In this document: positions 36,299 through 49,586 of the stretch, one piece after another | Layout of the letters: every line of letters starts with the position of its first letter | Position numbering within the stretch: position 1 is the first letter of the stretch | Source: Hirundichthys speculiger | Lineage: Eukaryota > Chordata > Actinopteri > Beloniformes > Exocoetidae | Length of the DNA: 64,000 nucleotides | Reading direction: 5' to 3' | NCBI GenBank assembly: GCA_018398805.1 | Contig: JAGFBZ010000855.1 | Location: forward strand, 3,162,001-3,226,000 | Program-made: the position numbers and the translations under genes | The notes under the pieces: generated by a model | What the model was told of the DNA's origin: nothing | Seen by the model: the letters and a program-made list of their open reading frames with translations, nothing else | Database searches by the model: none

Positions 36299-38215
36299 CA
36301 TATGTCAAAGGAAACATCAGGAGAATGTTGAAAATATCTTTATAAGGTAAAGAAAAAAATAAGTTACCCATTGTTGCTTTAAATATGATTTCTCCTTATT
36401 TTGCTCATTATCACACATTGTCTGTATCTTTGATACCCACATATCATACCAAAAAACCTTTAGTGAAAGCGGTTAACAAGATGCAGTTCTGTGCAATTTG
36501 AAAATCTACTATTTATGTACTTCATAAATATCCTTGATGAGCTAGAAAATAACCTTCATTCAAAAGACAACAATGTCCAGCTCTTTCACTGTGGTGCAAA
36601 ATGTTCACTTCTGCTCAATTCAAAAGGAGAGCTGCAATCACGGCAAAACTAACCTTCTTATTATGGCTTCAAGCTGTTACATTAGTCATCAAAAAGAACT
36701 TTAAACACTATTTGTTGTCTCTCAGAGTCCATACATCTAGGCAGAGCTTGTGTGGAAGTATATGCATCAAAGATTGACAGAGGTAAAAATAAAACATTAA
36801 ATTATTTTCCAAGGGCCAGACAAGGTTAGCAAGTACATCTTTGTACCTTTCATTTTTGAGAAAAGGTGCCAATAGAAAAACCAACTTACATCTACTACAA
36901 TGTGAAAAAGAACAAATACTTGCTGGATTTTATCTAGGAATTGTAGATGATTCATAGCCTTGCTCATTTTTATAGTCACTGGACCAGCTGCAGTACTTAG
37001 CCCTTTATTATATACCACAGAATTAATATTAATCTAAAGTAAAGACTCAGAGGTGTTGAACTATAATAGATAATTCCCTTGGGAATGGAGACCCATCAAC
37101 TTTAATCAATGATAGAAACAATGTGAAGGAAGGCTCATTCAAATTTCCTACCAGCATGCTGACTTTCATGTACACAAGGATTGATTTGCATATTAAAGAC
37201 TAATATATCTGCAGTGAAATCTGGCAACTTTGTGCTGGACTTACAATGTCATACATGATTTCTGTCAGAGAGAATTGACTGTTTTCTTCCCTCATCGCCA
37301 TGAGGTCAGATTTTAGGGTCAATTTAAGAACAACAGCCCTGAAGCTGGAAGAGCTTTAATGTTCAAAGTCACAACAAAAGTATCGTGTATGTGTGTGTGT
37401 GTGTGTGGGGTGGGTGTGTGTGTAAAAGGGGGCCATTTCAGAAGCCTCTTGGAGAAGTCCTTATCTAGATCACCTCACCTTTTTATCATTTCACAAATGT
37501 CAAATATGGTTTGAGCTAAACAGGATCTAAAGTTTTTTTTTTTTATTATTGCAAAAATAGCAAGTTTCACAACATCTATTAATGTGGTATTTGAAAGTTA
37601 GTCAGCCTTTTATGAGTATTCAAACTACCTGCTTTTTTCTCACCAGTAGGGGTGTCTTCTGTAAATTACCCACAGTAGATATGAGGCATTTATATTTTGG
37701 GGTGGGTACTATGGGTAAAAGACAAAGCTCCTCAATGATTTTTTTACTATCAATTTCACACTAGTGACTGTAATTCTTTGAGTTAAAAATGTCACTACTC
37801 TGTTATAACTTTTGAGGACCTCATGTTGGACCCACTAAGCATATAGTATCAATTTTATGTAAGTTGATACAAATTTCCGCCATGCTGCCTAAGCTCTAAT
37901 ACTGTAGACATGTCTTTGGATGAGCCATACAAGCTCTAATGATGGCAGTTAAAAATCCATAATGTCTTTAATGAGGCTCCTTGCAACCAAATCTAATTAT
38001 CCAAGATAATATCCTCTGTAATCACGTTATTTTTCATCTACATGTCCACTCCACATTCACTTTCTGTATGTCAGAATATGAAGAAGGTGATGTAGTTTTT
38101 ATGAAGCATTTGGCTACAGGTAGCACGTGCACTTAGAACCTGCAGTCGTGGATGAAGCTAGATGATACCGCAGTCAAGCTGATTGACAACTCACTGATTT
38201 TTCCAAGCATTAGTA
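36299..38215. other. Non-coding stretch with a TG microsatellite
   Basis: (TG)n at 37388-37424 interrupted by GGGG. T run at 37532-37543. No gene recognised. Confidence 0.5.
37388..37424. repeat. (TG)n microsatellite, interrupted
   Basis: TG units broken by GGGGTGGG in the middle. Confidence 0.9.

Positions 38216-38243
<28 letters not shown>
38216..38243. repeat. (TA)n microsatellite
   Basis: About 14 TA units, directly left of the repeat starting near 38254. Confidence 0.9.
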
Positions 38244-38249
<6 letters not shown>

Positions 38250-38253
38250 AGGG

Positions 38254-38430
38254 CTGGGGAACGATTAAAATTTTTAATCACGATTAATCGCATTGTACCA
38301 CAAAATCAAATAATGTATTCAAAAGCAGTGTAAAATGCACTTTTATTAAAATGTTCTGCTGCCATATGAACTTAAGTGCCATAACATTTGTTGTTCAAAC
38401 ACCTTTAACATCAGCACTTGTCAGTTACAC
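38254..38430. repeat. Dispersed teleost repeat fragment
   Basis: GGGCTGGGGAACGATTAAAA and AATCACGATTAATCGCATTG form a block often seen interspersed in teleost genomes. The right end is unclear. Confidence 0.45.
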
Positions 38431-39254
38431 ATATTTAATGTAACTCTCATCTTAAAAAATGTAAAATAAAATAAAGCTTATTGCCACTGCCAGGGCATTA
38501 ATGTCATCCTGTTTTTATAAAAAATAAAAAAAACTACAAACAAAATCCAACAAAATGACTGTGGCTCAGCACAATCAGAACATTAAAACAGGTCATTTCT
38601 GAGGTAACAGCAGAAACTTTAAATGGGGAGTTCAACTTGGCAGTAGTTAAAAATAACTTTGTTTCTGTTGAATCCTTCGTCTGGGAGAACTTTAAAATGA
38701 AAATGTCCATGTTAAAGTTCAGAAACTTTACCAATCCGTGTATCATTCATTCTTTCCATTTTCAATTGTCAGTCAAAAATTAAAAGTCTTTTTTTTCTAG
38801 CTATATTATAATGGGTTTAATTCTGTTCTTTCAGGGTAATAATTGAACCACATACTAAAACTACTCCCAAGTCAACAACAAATGTAAAAATAATATGCAC
38901 TACTTCATATTTGATTCATAACATTAAACTCATATAATCAGACAGAAACTGAATGTCTTAGTTGCAACGAATGAAATCAGGTTTTCCCATTGATGGCGAG
39001 GCTTGACATATCTGGAGAAGAATAGAGTATTCAAACTCTCGGTCCCCACCACTGAATCATTTACATTCCACATCAAATTAAATTAAAAAAAAAAATATCC
39101 TGACTATGACATGGAAAAACAAAGAAGATGGTTTGCTGAAGATCATGTGGAAAAACAGAAGACTATTGAATGAAATATTGTGAATGGATTAAAGCAAAAT
39201 GTAATTACTGGTTTAAATAAGATGTATTTAGAGAAAATAAAATATAGGACTCTG

Positions 39255-39480
39255 ACTTGAGAACTTTATTCCAGCTGTGAAACATGACAGTGGCAGTAAC
39301 ATGGTTTGGACCTGTTTTGCTGCCAGAATAACTGAAAGTCTGAATTCTGAATTGTTGTTTATGCAAAAGACAATGACCCTAAATAAAAAAGTTGTTTTTA
39401 CCAAAGACTGGCTAAGAATTAGTTGAGAGTATTTCCCAGCCACTGAGACCCTCAGTTTGTCCATTAGCCAAACCCACCTC
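39255..39480 (+). pseudogene. Tc1-type transposase relic
   Basis: Reads degenerately as IPAVKHDSGSNMVWTCFAA (39270-39325), then a K-D-N-D-P-K segment (39365-39385) for the Q-D-N-D-P-K catalytic block, followed by KDWLRIS. Frame changes and stops separate the blocks. No inverted ends were found. Confidence 0.65.
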
Positions 39481-41019
39481 TCACTGCATGGGATTATAAC
39501 TAATAAACAATGATGGTGATGATAAATGCACTGCATAAAGTGAGGTCAGAAAAAAAGCTATAGTTTTAACTTTAGGGCCATGCCCCATGTCCAGTAGTGG
39601 CCAGCTCTGAAATGCTCCATTTATTTTCCAATTGAGAAACGGATGCTCCATTAATTCGAGAAAAAGAATAACAATATTCTCCTGTGTGCAAATTGCACAG
39701 AGGGCAGAAGCCTGAACCCGAACAGCAGATGTCCAAAAAAGGCTTTGAGTGCATATGTGCTTCACCGATCTCTTTAAATCTGCGCATTTGTATCATCACT
39801 CTGGTAAATGATTACATTTGGATTCCCTGTAGGTCTACCTAGGTCATTAATTCCGAAACCTCTTCATGTCTTTATCCATTTGTGTGTACCCCACAGTTTG
39901 GCAGCTTCTAAGCTCCTCAAGCAGCTAAATTAAAAATAAATAAATAAATAAAAGCGCTTTTGATAGATAGAAAAATTCCTGAGCCCCAGGTTACAGTCTG
40001 AAATACTTTTTAATGATGCATGCCGATGATATTAGACATCCAGTTCCACCCCTGCAATCTGGTGTTTCAACAACAGCAAATGTTGGAGGAGGTGAGCCCT
40101 GGACATCTGCTGGTTTCCCCTCCTCTGATCCACAGATGACCAATGCAGCACAAAGATACTGGACAGCGAGAGTAACATTAGACTCTCCCATCTGACTTAC
40201 AGCATGGGTGCGACTGCCCTTGATGTCTAAAGCATTTCATTAGATTAGAATGTATCAGCACTTTTTGGTAAGACAATCACTCAGCCTCTTCCGTCTAGAT
40301 CTCCCAGTTTACCTTTTCAAGAAACATCAACAGATTCTCTGATCACTTTGTGCTGATATTTCAAGGAAAGGAGCCGTATCAAAGCATTGAAATGAGTATG
40401 AAAGTATGAATGTATCCACTGCCAACAGGATCTCAGCCCAGATCCCATTCCATGAAATATTCATCCATAATTCCAAAATGTGTGTCATGAATACTGTACA
40501 ACAGAGTCCCAACTGAATACTGGAGCACAGCTACATCAGCACATGTCAGTGTAAGATAGAAAAGATATTTTCTGTTTTAGATGCAGGCCGGTCAGAATGG
40601 CATGCATAACATCAACGGATTCATTAGTCTGTTGAAGCAACTGCAATCAGACATTGGTCACTTTTTCATTAGTATTTCCCACACATCCTTCAGCCTGTGG
40701 AAGTAACAACGGCAAGAACCACCATGCACGGGCAGTATCTCTTTGTGCAAAATTGGGCATTATGCCTATAAGGTACTGTATATCCCTACTCTTCATAGAG
40801 TCACATTTTCGCATGGCAACTACCTACATTGCTGTCCATATTAGTGAGCCAGGCATGTAGTGGTTGTGTAAAGTGGGGAGAGTGGATGAAAGTAGGTTAA
40901 ATTAAATTCCTTTTTCAAATGAACATGAGAAAATATCTGATATTTTGCTGGACCAATGACTCCACCTCTACCATCGTTTCAGTTTCTCAGATGAGAACTT
41001 GCATGTCCAGATAGCAAAG
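39481..41019. other. Non-coding stretch, no gene seen
   Basis: Short frames on both strands at 39991-40195 without domains; (TAAA)n at about 39931-39953. Confidence 0.45.
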
Positions 41020-41290
41020 AAAGTTTGGCCCCAAATAGGCCCCCATCTGCAGTTTTCTTTAGCTTACATTTGGACTTGACTGGTGCCATTTGATCCAGGG
41101 TGAGCAATGCTGCCCAAATTAAGCCAAATATCTACCAGATATGGTCCAAATCTGCCTTTTCTTCCCATTCCTGTCACCCATATGAAAGTCAGCTTATAAC
41201 AAATGGGTCACATGTGGCTCATACAACACATGCCACAACCCAAGTAAGGGCCACCCCAGGACCTCTGGGCCGCATCTGGCCCACATAATG
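41020..41290. repeat. Degenerate GGCCCA/CAAATCTG-rich repeat
   Basis: Units such as TTGGCCCCAAATAGGCCC, ATGGTCCAAATCTGCC and GGGCCGCATCTGGCCCACAT recur over 270 bp, a decayed tandem-like repeat. Confidence 0.45.
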
Positions 41291-41393
41291 CCACTATCAC
41301 AGCTAAATCAAGTGTCAAGTGCTATTTCAAGTGTCTTAAATAAAATGTCTGCTGTCTATTGCATAACACAAAAGTTTGTAATTCCCACGAGAG

Positions 41394-41629
41394 CAGGGGT
41401 CTCAAACTCCAGTCCTAGAGTGCCGTTGTCCTGCATGTCTTAGATGTTTCCCAGTTTCCCAGCGCACCTGATTCAAATGAATGGATCATCATCAGCTAGT
41501 CATCCAGGTACATACAGGTCTGTTCATGAATCATTCATTTGAATCAGGTGTGCTGAAGCAGGGAAACATCTAAGACATGCAGGACAGCGACCCTCGAGGA
41601 CTGAGACAATCAGGAGTTGGATACCCCTG
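41394..41629. mobile_element. hAT-type miniature element with long inverted ends
   Basis: CAGGGGTCTCAAACTCCAG on the left faces GGAGTTGGATACCCCTG on the right. The pairing continues inward through CCTGCATGTCTTAGATGTTT and the CACCTGATTCAAATGAATG block, so most of the 236 bp can fold into one stem. The CAGGGGT end is typical of hAT elements. Flanking CACGAGAG and CTCTAGAG match at 6 of 8 positions, an aged 8-bp target duplication. A diverged relative lies at 46684-46765. Confidence 0.75.
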
Positions 41630-42208
41630 CTCTAGAGTCACAAAAAAAAGTAAACTCAGTTTAACAAGTATGCTGGACCGTGTGAAGCAATAGAAGGGAG
41701 CAGTTAATAATGATATTGAATTGGGAGGTACAACCATGGAATAAAATTTCAACAGTTCTGTTATTTAATTCATAATCTAACCTCTCTAATTGTTCTTAAC
41801 GGCTCATCAGACACTTTATCCAAAGAACCCACTGCTGCTGCTGGGCGCGCTTGTCGTTATAGCGGCCATCGTAGCTTTGACTTGTGCTTTGTGAAATGTG
41901 ATGCATATGTTCAGCCTCATCTTACAGAAATTTGTGAGAAATGACAGCTCTCCAGTTGTTATTGTAGGTAGTGCGTATCTGCTACGGGTTAAAGAGGCAT
42001 GTAAGAATTCAGCCTGAAAAAATTTTCCTAAATTCATTCAAACCCTCCACTGCCTGCTATTGGACATAGTATGGTAAACAGAGACCATGGATATCTGCTT
42101 CCTTTGCCCCCATTAGCAAGCAGCTAAGAATTTATCACTAATGTCAGGGAGACATTAGCAGGCCTAATGAAATTTCATGTTGTTCTTCAGGCAATATTAT
42201 CTCTGTGA

Positions 42209-42224
42209 CCCCCCCCCCCCCCCC
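42209..42224. repeat. Poly-C tract
   Basis: About 16 consecutive C, an error-prone site for sequencing. Confidence 0.9.
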
Positions 42225-42429
42225 TTTTCACCACAGCAAGGTTTAACTGCTGAACGTCAGCTGGTAAACCTGTGACATCAAGCTTAGTTATATTCCCGTC
42301 TCTCTTTCTTTATTTCTGTCCTTTTATAACCACTCTCATCTGGATGTATGTCCCTCTCAGAATAATAGAAAAAATGACAAGTCCCTAGTCCCATTCAGTC
42401 TGAGATGGGCAGCAAGTTAATGACATTGG

Positions 42430-42655
42430 GCCATGTTGCGGTTGGCTGCGTCCCCACACATAATTACGGTCTGAATTTCAGAGAAACCGCCTGCACTTAG
42501 CGGCTGCTGCAAATCCCCCTCCCCACCAGATTAACAAAAAGCCAAATCATCTTTACAGTGCTGGGGCTTCAGCCATAACTGCCCTGAAATGAGTAATTAA
42601 AATTTAGCTGCATAATGATAGGTGCAGCCTGGAAATTAATCGGCATGCCTGTGCA
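42430..42655. other. Candidate conserved non-coding block
   Basis: Complex, repeat-free sequence with homeodomain-type TAATTA/ATTAAT sites (AGTAATTAAAATTTAGC near 42591, GGAAATTAATCGGC near 42630), bounded by a poly-T at 42660-42688. No reading frame. This is only a look-alike of conserved elements; alignment would decide. Confidence 0.25.
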
Positions 42656-42656
42656 A

Positions 42657-42659
<3 letters not shown>

Positions 42660-42688
<29 letters not shown>
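42660..42688. repeat. Poly-T tract
   Basis: About 29 consecutive T. Confidence 0.9.
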
Positions 42689-42691
<3 letters not shown>

Positions 42692-45600
42692 TGAGAGCAT
42701 CTGCAGACAGAACAGAACCTGCATGGTTATATAAACCAATAGTTTCTTTATATGTATAATATGTTTTTAACTGTGTGGTTAGATTAATGAAAGGTTACAG
42801 TGGCATGGCCATTAACTTTAAATATCATGGAAAACATACAGTGTAACGCCACAATTATTTGGGCATTTACCCATTTTTTCTCATTTATAATGTGCTTTGT
42901 AAAATCTTAATTTTGTCATCTTTGCTCGTGGTCTCAGACGACTTTAAAAGGCACATTTTTCATAACTGACACAGCAGGGTCGACAACATTGCCAGTGTAA
43001 AGACGTGATAGTTTGCTTTGTCTGCTCCTCCAAAACAAGATGCACTGTGAAAACAGGCTTCCTCTGTGACAATCAGACAGCAGACAAAACCAAATGAAAA
43101 GACTGTCTAGCTTCTGATCGAGGCTGATCCTGTGGAGAAGGTCCAGCTCTCTATCAGTCGAAGTAAAATCTACTCTTTGGTGGTGAGAAATTCTGCTAGA
43201 TTTGCCACCTCTACCCAAGGTGGTCTTTCCAAATAAGATCCCTCATCACATTCTGGGTTAGAGAAACTCAAGTACAGCTATACCAAAGAGGATCCATTAT
43301 ATAAGATACAGAGTTGACTTCTGCATTTTCTGGTTGGAGAGCACAATTAAAACTCCAAACAGGTTTGATATTGAATTTTCCAGCTGGTGGTTCCCAGTGT
43401 GCTGTCTCTGCTGGCTTAAAATGAGCTTCACAGTGGAGCCGTCGTTGCACAACACTGGGACCTCTTGTGTGTAGTGAGGATACATCAAGGACTTGGCAAA
43501 CTGTAAAAGGAGGACACGTACACCTCGCCTGTCCTGCCTCTCCCCTCTTGTAGCCCTCTCCTGAGATTTACCTCCAAGTTCAGGTAGTTGGTTGTCATGG
43601 TAACAACTGAGAGTGGGGGCTATTTGCATTGTTTCTGCTTTCATCTCTAAAACGGTGTCATTATCCGAACACCATAGGCACTCCTGTCTATTTGCCTTCT
43701 CCAGCCAGCCTGATTGTCTGTTTATTTGTGTGTCCGCCAGATTGTCTATCTGCTTCTGTCAGGGTCTGCCTGCTTTCCTCCTCGACTGGCGTCGTCTTCT
43801 CAGGCCAATCGACATGCAGCGCTTCTCTATTAAAGATTTATTCACCACATCTGCCTCTTTTTCTGGTGCACAGCTGGAGTACAGCATGTATCTGCACTCG
43901 CTTTGTTCTGCACACAGTGGATTAATTACTCAATGACCACCACACAAACAGACTGGAAGCAAAGCTCCTCATTTCAATGAGTTATTTACACAACGGATGG
44001 AATTAAAAAGAAAGACGATTCTAGAGTCATGCCTACATTACGTGACCAAACAATCATATCACATTTTAATTGTTCATGGGACTCCAGTTAATGACAGTTT
44101 TGGAGTGTAAGCAGTTTGAGGTTTTGAGGAACACTTCTGACATCTGCTGGCTGGATTGTGAATATCCCAAGATATCTTTAAAGGCAAAACAAATGAACTA
44201 AAGCTTGGTGGAGGCAGCAAATGTGCTTGACTAACTCACTGATTAATGTTATGCAGCAAAGAGATCAACTGCAATTTATCATCATTAACCATGCAAATAT
44301 TTAAATACAGGTAATACTTTTTTTCTGTGCAGCAGCAGTAGCAAACCCAGCGACATAATTATGAGTTTAGTCAAGACGTATCTGCACAGTTTAGTTGGAA
44401 AATCACAACATGACATAAATGAAATGATAATCCCAAACCACACATGCACAATCTGCTATTCACAAACAATTTCTACAATATTTTTCCCTGCCCATTTTTC
44501 CTTTCATAGTACCATATACTGGAAAAAGAAAACAGGTATTTTTTTTCTAAATTAAAGCACAGTTAATGAATGTGAAAACTCCTCTACCTGGAATAAACAT
44601 ATCTCTAGTGTTGCGATCCAGATTAAATCCTGGAAGAGTTGTATGTGGAGTGTGGGTGCCGTACATATTTGAGGATGAAAGTGAGGCATCACAAAAGGCT
44701 GTGAAAAGCCCCTGGAGCTGACAGTATTTCATTGAGTCTGGATGTAAGCCATTGTTTCATGAAGAGGAAACCAGCCCTCTGCTGAATTCACAAAACCAAT
44801 CCCATTCGCTCAGTACTGTCTATGGATTTCTGCCTGTTCACAGCATGGCTCATTTCACAGTAGGGATGTGTTAAATAGTCACAGAAAGAGGAAAAGATCC
44901 AACCTGTAAATGTTTTGTTCCGAGATGTAGAAAACTCTCCAAACATCCATTAAAGGCAGCAAAGCTAGTAGTTTAACAGAAACAGTATGTCTTTAATTGT
45001 CGGAAAATAAATAAATAGCAGTACCGCTATTATATTTGCCAAGTCTTTTTATGGTAAAGACCCATTTTTCCAAAACTGCCTCAATAGGACTTGGATGGGA
45101 ATGTTAGTTTCTTAAAAATGAGGCTAGAACCAACCACGAACACATCATGAAAACATTAAGACTACTAATGTAAAAAATAAATAAATAGATACATTTAAAA
45201 TCAAAAAATAAGTCCATTAAATTATTGAATGCTATATGTCTTTCATTCACCTCTGTTTATAAATGATTTAATTATTGATCATGATTTAGATTTATTCTTT
45301 CTTAAAGGAGCCTTGCTGGACCATGTTGGAATCAATGAGTCAGTGCATTATTATCCATTTAATCTTATTATCAACATCTATACCTACCTGTAAAATAAGC
45401 TGGAAATTAAAAAAAAAACTTTACAGTCCAATCTAATAAGTAAATATATAATAGTAAACTGATCCACATGTTTAAGTGTAGAAGTCTCACAATCTGTCAG
45501 TAGAACATGTAAGAATCCTGGTTGGCCTGTAAATATTGACCAAGTACTTTTTCAAACTTTTTTTTTTTTTTTTACATCGTGATCTAGCTATGTTTTAAAC

Positions 45601-46339
45601 TCCTAACTCTAACCATTTACAAATGAGAATGAAGTTAAGCCCTCAAAGTCACTGATACCACCACCAGATTTTTCTTCAGGGTCAGACATGCGCATTGTCA
45701 TGCACAGGAGCACATAGTCATGCACATAACAGAACACATTCCGTCAGTTATGTGACTACAGTTCCTTGAATCAGTAATTCATGTCACAGAGGCAGGGGAC
45801 CCACAAAGAAAACTCATGGGAAAGTGAATCACAGCTACAGACAGGTTGTGAGGATATGATGGGCAGTGGAGGAATGTGCTGCCACTGAGAGCTTAATCTG
45901 TCTTATTGATGACAGGTCAGTATCTCAGTGAAAGTCCACGATCGATGGCACTTGACCCTCTTAAATATCGGGAGCGTTGACACCCCCCTCCCTTGTCTCC
46001 ATGTTTTGCACAATCAGGATTGATTGCAGGAATTCAGCACTCCTCCATGGACAAGTGACTCCTTTCAGTTCCTCATGTTGAATATTGATGCTGATGCTGC
46101 ACGTTGTTCCCATAACAGCTGTCTGTTTTGTGTTACTTGATTATACGGTGATCAATCAAATGATCTGTTCTGTAACTATAAATAAAGTCATGTTATAACC
46201 TATTGCATTGGCACACTTTGTGCATCAAGAGCACCGCAGTTGAGAAATGTACTGCTCATGATTATTTTATACAAAATTAATAACTTTTGGAACCTGTAGG
46301 AAGTACCTGTACGCCAGGTGTATAAGTGGTGAAGTGTTG
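42689..46339. other. Non-coding stretch, no gene seen
   Basis: A 115-codon reverse frame at 43297-43644 and overlapping + frames at 43613-43936 show no domain and no flanking splice context I trust. T run at 45560-45574. Confidence 0.45.
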
Positions 46340-46660
46340 GGCTAATATGGAACTATGAGGTCTTTAAAACATGTTGGATCCTGGCCATGAAGCATGTCAT
46401 ATGTAAGGAGAAGGATTTTTAATTATATTCTGAATTTAACAGGCAGCCATATGATCTCTCCCACTAATTCTCCTCAGTAGATCATTTTGGATCAGCTCCA
46501 GGCTCCTCACAGAATTAGACAGAAATGGACAGACACCTGGGACAGAACTGTGGTCTTCCCATCTAGGTGTAACAAAAATATCTGCTTGGTTTTCTGCATC
46601 ACTCTGAGAGATAATCTTCTTAATTTTGACAAAGCAGTTTTCTAGAAACCTGTCTTGTTC
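46340..46660 (+). repeat. Dispersed teleost repeat, diverged copy
   Basis: Ordered blocks GAGGTCTTTAAAACATG, GGATCCTGGCCATGAAGC, AAGGAGAAGGATTTTTAATT, CTGAATTTAACAGGCAGCCA, ATTTTGGATCAGCTCCAGGC and CTGCATCACTCTGAGAGATA match one long interspersed teleost repeat that I know as a unit. No intact frame. Confidence 0.5.
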
Positions 46661-46683
46661 AAAAACATATTTAAAAGCTTCAA

Positions 46684-46765
46684 GCGGATGAATGGATCGC
46701 CATCAGCTTGTCATCAAGGTCTGCGCAAGTCTGTCAATGACCCATTCACATGAGTTAATCCCACC
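46684..46765. repeat. Diverged relative of the 41394-41629 hAT miniature element
   Basis: GGATGAATGGATCGCCATCA, AGCTTGTCATCAAGG and TCTGTCAATGACCCATTC follow the order of the middle of the 41394 element. The outer ends are absent. Confidence 0.5.
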
Positions 46766-47289
46766 AGGAGTTTTAGACCAAACAGAACTCCTCCTTCCAC
46801 GTTTCAAGAGCAATGACTCATCAAATCATTTACTAACAGAGACAGATGGACCTCATCATTTCACTGGCTTTTTAATTGTTTAATTTTTTTGATGATTTTT
46901 TTTTTTTCACATTTGTTGTAGCCTCAATCTTAAAGGAACTAGCCATTTCCAAGCAGACTTCCATCCAAGTACTAGCAAGGCTCAACCTCCATTAGTTTCT
47001 GCAGGGCTGCCAGCACATAAGAGTCCTGCAGCTCATACTACACACTCATGCCGTCGGGTACATCTGTTTTTCTCGTGCAGTGACAAACCTGTACCCTCCT
47101 GCTCTTTATCACCATTATCCTGCTAAGCATTTATCGGCCTTACAAACAACATTTCATCCAACCCGCCGCTGTATTGCAGTGCTGCTCCATCTTCTTTAGC
47201 AAATCTAAAGCTGATGAAATTAGTGCACAAAATGACCATTGTCTTGCATTGTAGATGGACGCACTGTATTAGTGTTGCTTAATGGTGAA

Positions 47290-47600
47290 AACCAGTTCAT
47301 GTTTCACCAGCTGAAGATTTTTAATTGGAAGCAGTGACAGCAGGATACTCCATCTGCACTGAACCAGCTCTGATGAAGAGAGCAAACAGTAAAAAGTGTT
47401 TCATCAAAAAAGATGAAACCCACTGGTTTACATATATGTATCAATTACTGGGCATCCTTTGCTTTGGTTGGCAATTAACTTGTGAAACAGAAGACTCCGC
47501 CGCTAACATGAGAAGTAAAAATTCCCTCGTAATTCTGATTGCCAACACGCTGTTGGAATATAACTTAATTTGGCCAATTAAGAGCTAATATCATGGTATG
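47290..47600. other. Candidate conserved non-coding block
   Basis: Repeat-free sequence with several TTAATT/CAATTA cores (TTTTTAATTGGAAGC at 47318, GGCAATTAACTTG at 47469, GGCCAATTAAGAGC at 47572). Overlaps a chance 87-codon frame. Listed only because of its texture; no alignment available. Confidence 0.25.
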
Positions 47601-49151
47601 AATGGGAGAATAGTTCATAAAGAGTGATCTGGTTTCTTTGAATTCTTTTAACTGAGAAACGTGTTGATGGTCTGGCTGGTGCGCTATAGTTTGAACTTGT
47701 TACAGTAAATGGCGAACGGCTGCTCAGCATCCTCACAGGGCCTCCTAACAATGTCATTGACCTTTTCTCTGACATCGACTGTATTTCAGTTCACAGAATG
47801 CTCAAACAGCCCAAGCTGGAGCTCAGGAGATGCGGCTTGTGTGCCATGATTAACACTCCTCTTTCCCAATCTCTGACAAGCACAAGGGCCACTCTGCCCG
47901 TGTGATACACTTCTTCCCAAATTGAATTCTCTCCTCTTCCTTCTTGTTTGTGATGTAATCGCACTTGGTACCACCACTTCTCACAGGACACCTATCCTCC
48001 TTTCATTTCCAGCAATAAAGTGTTATGTGTGAGCTGAGTTTGTGCACCAGCTCCCAAAATGGGTTTGGCAGTTCTGAGGTCAGCATGGGTATTAATCAGA
48101 GCTGTTCCCCCGCTGAGGATGTAATGACCAAAGTTTGTGCGCCACAGACTTAGCACAGTTTACAGCACCCCTGAGTGCCCTTGCACACCACTCTGTGTGT
48201 TGCTAAGCTTATCTTTGTTCAAACCAGTTATATAATCTGATGAGGAGAGTACAACTGTCGTTCTGTACCAGTGGTGTACCAAATAAATAAGTGTTTAATG
48301 ACCCTCTCATTCTCACTTTTCAGCTTAATTAGAGAGAAACAGATTTGCTGGTTGGATGAATATACAGCAACAGACTGTGAATCTGAAACAGAAGACTGCC
48401 CCCCTTCATTCATAGTGTGTATTGTTGTGTGCAGCTGTTTCATTTCTGTCCAAGCCACTTATCTATAAGTGACCACCAGCAGGCCCGGCTGTGTGGCTGC
48501 AGTCATTTAAACACGCTGCTGAGGACAGTCTCCAAAATAGATTTAAAAAACACACGCAGTGACTGTCAGTTTTGGGGACACCTAACCATTCATGTTATAT
48601 GAGTCTATTTGTTTGTGTGTGTATTTTCATTGAAGATAAAACACACGCACACAAAAGTTAATTTTACATCTGATTTTCTTCAGATGACATATTTTTTAGA
48701 TGACATAAAAATGACACTACAAATTCTGCATAAATTTGTGGCTGTATATAATTTTACTTAATGAGTTAGAGAAAACTCCACCCTCTTTACAGTTGTGGAT
48801 TTTTAGATTAATCTGTGGAGACCAAAACTGTTTTTTTTAGAGGGTTCCCCGCAGCCGTGGAAGTTCAGTCACTTTTACAATACTGTCAATGATTTACTTT
48901 TGTTTCATCTTTGGTCGTCAGCCTCTCTTTTCCTCTTCTGCCATCACTTTCTTGAGTCTCTTCATAGTCTTTGCTATGATGTTCACTGTTGCTCTTAGAG
49001 CCAGTTTCTTCATTGTAGATGTGTGACATGGTGTCATAAAGCAATGTGCCTTTGTTAGAGGAAATGAATGACACTGTAGTACATTAGTTTGTTGGGTTTA
49101 TGCCAAGAGTTGGGACGGGAGACCCTAGGAGCTAGATTACACCTTTTAAAA
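47601..49151. other. Non-coding stretch, no gene seen
   Basis: Overlapping short frames on both strands at 47786-47991 and 48228-48602 show no domains. Confidence 0.45.
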
Positions 49152-49163
49152 GTAATCTAATAT

Positions 49164-49288
49164 CCATCCATCCATTTTCTATACCCGTTTCATCCTTGAA
49201 GGGTCACGGGGATCTGCTGGAGCCTATCCCAGCTGTCTACGGGCGAAAGGCAGGGGTTCACCCTGGACAGGTCGCCAGTCCATCGCAG
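49164..49288 (-). mobile_element. 5'-truncated SINE copy with perfect 12-bp target duplication
   Basis: The + strand starts CCATCCATCC (the tail repeats in reverse) and carries AGGGTCACGGGGATCTGCTG and CCTATCCCAGCTGTC, matching the 24649 SINE, then stops at CATCGCAG without the tRNA-like head. GTAATCTAATAT is repeated exactly at 49152-49163 and 49289-49300. Truncation at the 5' end plus a clean target duplication is the mark of target-primed reverse transcription; the perfect repeat suggests a fairly young insertion. Confidence 0.85.
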
Positions 49289-49586
49289 GTAATCTAATAT
49301 TTTCTTCAAAATAAACTGAAACTGATATTTTCAAATGAAAAAAGGGGGATTTCAGTACTCAGAAGTGTTGACCAGTTTTGTTTGGGAGGTCTTTATTTGC
49401 AGATCACTCTTGTACGGAGGAAAAATATGTCATCAATATCCAATAAAACCATCAATTATAACAAGATGACAATTATAATTTATCATCTCAGTTAAATTTA
49501 TCTGCATTCAGATTTAGTGTTGTCCCACATAAATGCTCTGACTGATCAGCAACCGGTCCAGGACGTACCCAATGTCTATATCACCA

